Source: JAGOPB01 sp964606295 | GTDB taxonomy: Bacteria > Patescibacteriota > Minisyncoccia > Phycocordibacterales > UBA9973 | Direction of reading: 5' to 3' | Length of the DNA: 28,133 nt | Assembly (NCBI GenBank): GCA_964606295.1 | Contig: CAZSFR010000008.1 | Coordinates: 1 to 28,133, forward strand | Shown here: positions 24,564-28,133 of the stretch, piece after piece | Position numbering within the stretch: the stretch's first letter is position 1 | How the letters are laid out: each line of letters starts with the position of its first letter | Made by a program: the position numbers and the translations under genes | Notes under the pieces: model-generated | What the model was told of the DNA's origin: nothing | Seen by the model: the letters and a program-made list of their open reading frames with translations, nothing else | Database searches by the model: none

Positions 24564-24913
24564 TTTAAAATTGAATTCAAAAGAAGACTTTATTCGTTTG
24601 TACTTAGACTTATCGGCTTTGTTGATGGAATAAAAAATGATTCAACCGCTGAAATTATCTGCAAACAACTTGTTCGAAGTGGTACAAGCGTACTTGCAAA
24701 CTACACAGAAGCGAAGGCCGCAAGCTCAAAAAGGATTTTATCAATTTCTTTCACTATTCACTCAAATCAGCCAACGAATCAAAGGTTTGGGTAAGCATTC
24801 TACGTGACACAAACAAAGCTCCACGAGTGGTGAGCACTGAGCTTCTTAAAGAGCTTGAGGAGATCAGTAATATTCTTGCCTCAAGTATACTCACAATGAA
24901 AGGGAAGAGGTGA
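24564..24913 (+). pseudogene. Degraded four-helix-bundle (S23/IVP-like) gene
   Basis: The 448 bases between the neighbouring genes hold a broken copy of the four-helix-bundle family (23S intervening-sequence type). Frame 1 from about 24564 reads RRLYSFVLRLIGFVDGIKND, then IICKQLVRSGTSVLANYTEA, the family hallmark. At the A run 24728-24732 the frame must shift (one A missing) to continue as KKDFINFFHYSLKSANESK and ELLKELEEISNILASSI, stopping at TGA 24911-24913. No ATG begins the first frame; a stop precedes it directly (24561-24563) and the expected start is gone. So both the start and the frame are lost. The family has no established function, and the copy interrupts the secretion cluster. 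Confidence 0.8.
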
Positions 24914-24939
24914 CTGAGTCTTTATTTTTTATCTGTCGT

Positions 24940-24968
24940 TTTACATTTTTCGTTTTCCGTCTTACAAT
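24940..24968 (+). promoter_or_regulatory. Promoter of the PrgI gene, predicted leaderless
   Basis: TTTACA (24940-24945), a 17-nt spacer, TACAAT (24963-24968), then exactly 6 nt to the ATG at 24975. The clearest full -35/-10/start arrangement of the leaderless type in the window. Confidence 0.7.
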
Positions 24969-24974
24969 TACATC

Positions 24975-25385
24975 ATGCAATTCAAAGTCCCACAATTCAT
25001 CGAAGTAGAAGACAAGATTTTCGGACCTTTTACTTTCAAACAGTTCATCTACCTTTTAGGGGGCGGGGGTCTTACGTTTATCCTATGGAAGCTTTTACCA
25101 CATGTCGTCGCGATATTTTTCATCCTGCCAGTCCTCGCTTTTTCACTTGCATTGACATTTTATCGGGTCAACAACAAACCGTTTATTGATCTTGTCCAGT
25201 CTTTTTTTGAATACACAACAAAAGACAAATTATACGTCTGGCGCAAAGAAGCGAACAAAAAAGAAGAGAAAAAAGACACTCCTGTCGATACGACTACTTC
25301 CTATGTACCAAGGCTTTCCGACAGCAAACTCAAGGAAATTTCGTGGGGACTGGATGTCATAGATTTAAATAAAAAATCAGAATGA
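24975..25385 (+). CDS. PrgI family protein (VirB3-like)
   Basis: 136 residues. Small inner-membrane protein of Gram-positive-type conjugation and T4SS clusters, equivalent in place to VirB3 and working with VirB4. It begins QFKVPQFIEVEDKIFGPFTFKQF, the family's typical entry, followed by two membrane segments (about 22-40 and 43-62) and the YRVNNKPF motif. After residue 85 it has a charged cytoplasmic tail with Lys/Glu repeats. The TraC-like and VirB4 genes follow directly, as in many Patescibacterial clusters. Start chosen from the -10 exactly 6 nt upstream. Confidence 0.9.
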   Translation: MQFKVPQFIEVEDKIFGPFTFKQFIYLLGGGGLTFILWKLLPHVVAIFFILPVLAFSLALTFYRVNNKPFIDLVQSFFEYTTKDKLYVWRKEANKKEEKKDTPVDTTTSYVPRLSDSKLKEISWGLDVIDLNKKSE

Positions 25386-25390
25386 AAAAC

Positions 25391-25447
25391 GAAAGAACAC
25401 AAGGCGAAGTGAAAAAATGCTACAATAGCATTGTGAAACGTTCTTTC
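25391..25447 (+). promoter_or_regulatory. Extended -10 promoter within inverted repeats
   Basis: TGCTACAAT (25418-25426) is an extended -10 for the gene at 25484. It overlaps TGCTA-CAA-TAGCA and ACAAT-AGC-ATTGT palindromes and is bracketed by GAAAGAAC (25391-25398) and GTTCTTTC (25440-25447). The layout suggests an operator or folded leader. A closer TTTAAT (25473-25478), 5 nt from the ATG, is an alternative leaderless -10. Confidence 0.45.
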
Positions 25448-25483
25448 AATTTTTCGTTTTTATTCTTCAGTTTTTAATTTTCT

Positions 25484-26149
25484 ATGGCTCCCATTGCAAA
25501 ACCTAGTCAAAAATTTGTCCCCATCAAGGAGGTCAGAGACGGCATCATCATTTTGAAGGATGGTGGTTTGCGGGCAGTCATGATGTGCTCTTCTATCAAC
25601 CTAGCGTTGAAGGCGTTTGAAGAACAACAGGCAACCATTGCTCAATTTCAAACATTCTTAAATTCTCTCGATTTTTCTGTTCAGATCGTTGTTCAGTCAC
25701 GCCGTTATGATATCCGACCATATCTTTTGACACTTGAGCAGAGAATGAAGGATCAGACAGAGCCTCTCCTCAAAATGCAGACAAGAGAATACATAGACTT
25801 CATTCGCGAGTTTACTGACACGGTCAATATCATGCGCAAATACTTCTTTGTCGTTGTACCATATACGCAGGCCCCACTATCCCACAAAAGCGGGGGATTC
25901 ATAGAGAGTCTCATTCCCGGCAACAAAAAAAAGCAAAAAAAGGGTCAGAGCGCAGACGATGTTGCGTTCGAGGAGAAACGCTCTCAGCTCGACCAAAGAA
26001 TCGGCGTTATCCAGCAAGGACTTGCGCGCTCAGGTGGAATTCAGGCTGTCCAACTTGGTACAGAAGAAGTTGTTGAACTCTTCTACAAAGTATTCAACCC
26101 AGGAGAGACAGAACAAAATGTTAAGATAGAACAACCAGCAAAATCATGA
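25484..26149 (+). CDS. TraC-like protein: stand-alone N-terminal module of a VirB4/TraC ATPase
   Basis: 221 residues. It resembles the TraC-like N-terminal domain that precedes VirB4/TraC ATPases: VPIKEVRDGIIILKDGGLRAVMMCSSIN, then the FQTFLNSLDFSVQIVVQSRRYDIRPYL pattern, and a conserved EYIDFIREFTDTVNIMRKYFFVVVPY strand-helix-strand. No Walker motif, so it has no ATPase activity of its own. A Lys/Gln-rich loop (about 145-165) is a likely flexible insertion. Its TGA overlaps the ATG of the ATPase gene (ATGA, 26146-26149), implying coupled translation and stoichiometric assembly. It probably docks the ATPase on PrgI at the inner membrane. Confidence 0.82.
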   Translation: MAPIAKPSQKFVPIKEVRDGIIILKDGGLRAVMMCSSINLALKAFEEQQATIAQFQTFLNSLDFSVQIVVQSRRYDIRPYLLTLEQRMKDQTEPLLKMQTREYIDFIREFTDTVNIMRKYFFVVVPYTQAPLSHKSGGFIESLIPGNKKKQKKGQSADDVAFEEKRSQLDQRIGVIQQGLARSGGIQAVQLGTEEVVELFYKVFNPGETEQNVKIEQPAKS

Positions 26150-27975
26150 GCTTCCTAGACAAAATACTTCCAAAAAATAAATCAGCGACACAAAGAGAGA
26201 CCAATCTCGCTCCTATTTTGCCATCGGAAATTTACAAAGCGGCGACACTTGAGTTTCAAGATGTTATCGCGCCGTCAGCGCTCCAAATTACACCGAAGGA
26301 AGTAAACCTTGGGGACAAAATTGCGCGTACTTTTTTCGTTATCTCTTACCCGCGTTTTCTCACAGAAAACTGGTTTTCTCCGATTATCAACCTCGACAAG
26401 ATTTTTGACGTTTCTATATTTATTCATCCTATCGAAACTTCAACAATTCTCCGACACTTCCAAAAGAAAGTTGCCGAAGTGCAGAGTCAGATATCAACAC
26501 GAGAGTCCAAAGGCTTGGTCCGTGATCCGATACTCGACACAGCGTATCATGATTTGGAAGAACTCCGAGACAATCTCCAGCAGGCACAAGAAAAGATTTT
26601 TGACGTAGGGTTGTACATCACTATCTATGGAGACAACGAGGATGAACTCTACAAAGCAGAGAACGAAGTGAAGTCGATTCTCGATGCTAAACTAGTGTAT
26701 TTGAAGCCCGCACTTTTTCAACAGGAAGATGCATTTATGAGTGTTGTTCCTGTCGGAGATGATAGACTGGGAGTACACCAGAAGCTCAACTCGGGGCCTC
26801 TTTCCTCACTTTTCCCCTTTGTTTCTTTTGACCTTACAAGCGACAAAGGAATTCTCTATGGTGTGAACCGTCACAACAACGGTCTCGTCATCTTCGACCG
26901 TTTCTCCCTCGAAAACTACAACTCGATTACATTTGCCAAATCTGGTGCTGGAAAATCGTTTACGACCAAGCTCGAAATACTTCGTACACTCATGTTCGAC
27001 ACAGAAGTCATTGTGATCGACCCAGAACGAGAGTACGAATATCTCGCAGAAGCTGTGGGCGGACGTTACTTCAACATTTCGCTCAATTCAGAACACCATA
27101 TCAATCCTTTCGATCTGCCTATACCACAAGCAGATGAAACTGGAGCTGATGTGCTTCGTCAAAACACAATCAACCTTGTTGGTCTCTTCCGCATTATGCT
27201 CGGGGGACTCACACCGGAAGAAGACGCACTGATTGATAGAGGTATCAGCGAGACATACGGTATCAAAGACATCACCGCAAATTCTGACTTCTCAACTATC
27301 GACCCACCATTACTTTCAGATTTCGAAATGGTGCTCTCTGGAATGGAAGGAACAGAATCTATTGTGCAAAGACTAACCAAATTCACTCGTGGCACATGGT
27401 CATCATTTTTGAACCAGCCATCAAACGTCGACATCAATCGCAAATTTGTTGTCTTCTCAGTCCGTGATATGGAGGACGAACTCAAGCCTGTTGCTATGTA
27501 CATCGTCACTCACTACATCTGGAATGCAGTCCGCAAAAATCTCCGCAAACGTCTTCTTGTTGTTGACGAAGCGTGGTGGATGATGAAAAGCGAAGATACC
27601 GCATCATTCCTCTATTCCATCGCAAAACGAGGTAGAAAGTACTACCTCGGACTTGCGACAATCACGCAAGACGTGGGAGATTTCATGAAAAGCCCTTACG
27701 GAGTGCCTATCGTTACCAACTCTTCTATACAGATTTTGCTCAAACAATCTCCGTCTACTATTGATGCACTTCAAAAGACGTTCAACCTTACTGATGAAGA
27801 AAAATTCCTCCTCCTCGAGTCGGGGGTCGGGGAAGGAATCTTTTTCGCTGGTCTCAAACACGTCGCGATCAAAGTGATCGCTTCCTATACCGAAGAGCAG
27901 ATCATCACCTCCGATCCGTCCCAACTCCTAGCGATCAAAAAAGCAAAGGACGACCTCGAAAAACCACAGGCGTAA
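26146..27975 (+). CDS. virB4: VirB4/TraC-type conjugation ATPase
   Basis: 609 residues, shorter than full VirB4 (about 800) because the N-terminal module is encoded by the preceding gene. Hexameric cytoplasmic ATPase that energises pilus assembly or substrate transfer in type IV secretion systems. Residues 1-230 form the VirB4 middle region. Walker A is AKSGAGKSFT with Lys270; IVIDPEREYEYLA follows, then Walker B RLLVVDEAWWMM (Asp474, Glu475), RGRKYYLGLATITQDV and SIQILLKQSP, all standard VirB4/TraC motifs. No membrane segment. It is the last gene of the recognised cluster; a weak hairpin with a T run follows the stop. No VirD4 coupling protein, relaxase or VirB11 is present in the window. 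Confidence 0.93.
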   Translation: MSFLDKILPKNKSATQRETNLAPILPSEIYKAATLEFQDVIAPSALQITPKEVNLGDKIARTFFVISYPRFLTENWFSPIINLDKIFDVSIFIHPIETSTILRHFQKKVAEVQSQISTRESKGLVRDPILDTAYHDLEELRDNLQQAQEKIFDVGLYITIYGDNEDELYKAENEVKSILDAKLVYLKPALFQQEDAFMSVVPVGDDRLGVHQKLNSGPLSSLFPFVSFDLTSDKGILYGVNRHNNGLVIFDRFSLENYNSITFAKSGAGKSFTTKLEILRTLMFDTEVIVIDPEREYEYLAEAVGGRYFNISLNSEHHINPFDLPIPQADETGADVLRQNTINLVGLFRIMLGGLTPEEDALIDRGISETYGIKDITANSDFSTIDPPLLSDFEMVLSGMEGTESIVQRLTKFTRGTWSSFLNQPSNVDINRKFVVFSVRDMEDELKPVAMYIVTHYIWNAVRKNLRKRLLVVDEAWWMMKSEDTASFLYSIAKRGRKYYLGLATITQDVGDFMKSPYGVPIVTNSSIQILLKQSPSTIDALQKTFNLTDEEKFLLLESGVGEGIFFAGLKHVAIKVIASYTEEQIITSDPSQLLAIKKAKDDLEKPQA

Positions 27976-27999
27976 ATATTGCCCGAAGACAGTATTTTT
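27975..27999 (+). terminator. Weak hairpin terminator after virB4
   Basis: AATATTG (27975-27981) and CAGTATT (27990-27996) pair with one G-U around an 8-nt loop, running into five T (27995-27999). The stem is short and A/T-rich. Confidence 0.4.
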
Positions 28000-28023
28000 C
28001 TTCCTCCATAAGCTCAAATAGCG

Positions 28024-28029
28024 TATAAT
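28024..28029 (+). promoter_or_regulatory. -10 box, predicted leaderless start of the next transcript
   Basis: Perfect TATAAT followed by 6 nt (ATAATC) and the ATG at 28036. No clear -35. Confidence 0.55.
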
Positions 28030-28035
28030 ATAATC

Positions 28036-28119
28036 ATGAAAGTCATGGTAGTCATGAACACACCTCTTTTGGTATGCGTTTTCCAAGATTACGAGACCAA
28101 ACTTATCATTTCATACTAA
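28036..28119 (+). CDS. 27-codon ORF, possible leader peptide
   Basis: MKVMVVMNTPLLVCVFQDYE and seven more residues, then TAA. It begins exactly 6 nt after a perfect TATAAT and ends one base before another ATG (28121). It has no recognisable domain. It could be a real small hydrophobic protein, a leader peptide for the next gene, or chance; the promoter position is the main support. Confidence 0.35.
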   Translation: MKVMVVMNTPLLVCVFQDYETKLIISY

Positions 28120-28120
28120 A

Positions 28121-28133
28121 ATGAAAAAAATAT
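28121..28133 (+). CDS. Start of a further gene, cut by the window edge
   Basis: ATGAAAAAAATAT (M-K-K-I...) begins one base after the preceding stop and runs off the window. The Lys-rich opening would suit a signal peptide or membrane anchor, but four codons cannot show more. Confidence 0.3.

Overview
The window most resembles a bacterium of the Candidate Phyla Radiation (Patescibacteria), probably a Parcubacteria-like lineage. Four things point there: large lineage-type hypothetical proteins rich in coiled coil and charged residues; a minimal VirB/Tra-like secretion cluster made of PrgI, a separate TraC-like N-terminal protein, a VirB4 ATPase and a huge VirB6/TrbL protein; a REP-associated Y1 transposase; and almost no Shine-Dalgarno sequences. 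TGA is used as a normal stop, including in two ATGA stop/start overlaps, so this is not a TGA-recoded lineage such as Gracilibacteria or Absconditabacteria. The assignment is inferred from gene content only.

Layout. (1) 49-4982: two adjacent genes for large proteins. The first is broken in this assembly by a 100-N gap whose flanks are an exact 55-bp duplication; collapsing the duplication restores one 538-residue ORF. The second carries a divergent DHH-phosphoesterase-like region. (2) 5039-6343, minus strand: a single secreted protein with its own near-consensus promoter and hairpin terminator. (3) 6493-9617: two tandem paralogous L,D-transpeptidases, one with a canonical SYGC active site and one with an altered SWTC site. 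(4) 9755-13521: a 1155-residue coiled-coil protein with two Ala/Gly-rich hydrophobic segments, then a 92-residue helical protein. (5) 13522-13961: a noncoding interval with a terminator and four diverged copies of a roughly 20-bp repeat. (6) 13962-17409: a UvrD/PcrA helicase, a Y1 (RAYT) transposase gene bracketed by REP-like hairpins, and rsmA, whose start overlaps the transposase stop. (7) 17422-27975: the secretion cluster, comprising a Ca-binding-loop membrane protein, a 746-residue secreted protein, VirB6/TrbL-like, an acidic accessory protein, a frameshifted four-helix-bundle pseudogene, PrgI, a TraC-like N-terminal protein and the VirB4 ATPase. (8) 28036 to the edge: a 27-codon ORF followed by the start of another gene.

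How the parts may fit. The VirB4 ATPase, PrgI and the VirB6-like channel would form the inner-membrane core of a type IV secretion or DNA-uptake machine. The secreted and membrane proteins just upstream are probable envelope-facing partners. The L,D-transpeptidases would act on the peptidoglycan that such a machine must cross. That link is inferred from proximity alone.

The most striking whole-window signal is regulatory. At five genes (starts 13962, 15947, 17422, 24975, 28036) a -10 hexamer lies exactly six nucleotides before the start codon, which puts the first base of the start codon at the predicted transcription start. Two further genes are close to this (8 and 10 nt). Together with the scarcity of Shine-Dalgarno motifs this predicts leaderless translation as a main mode in this organism.
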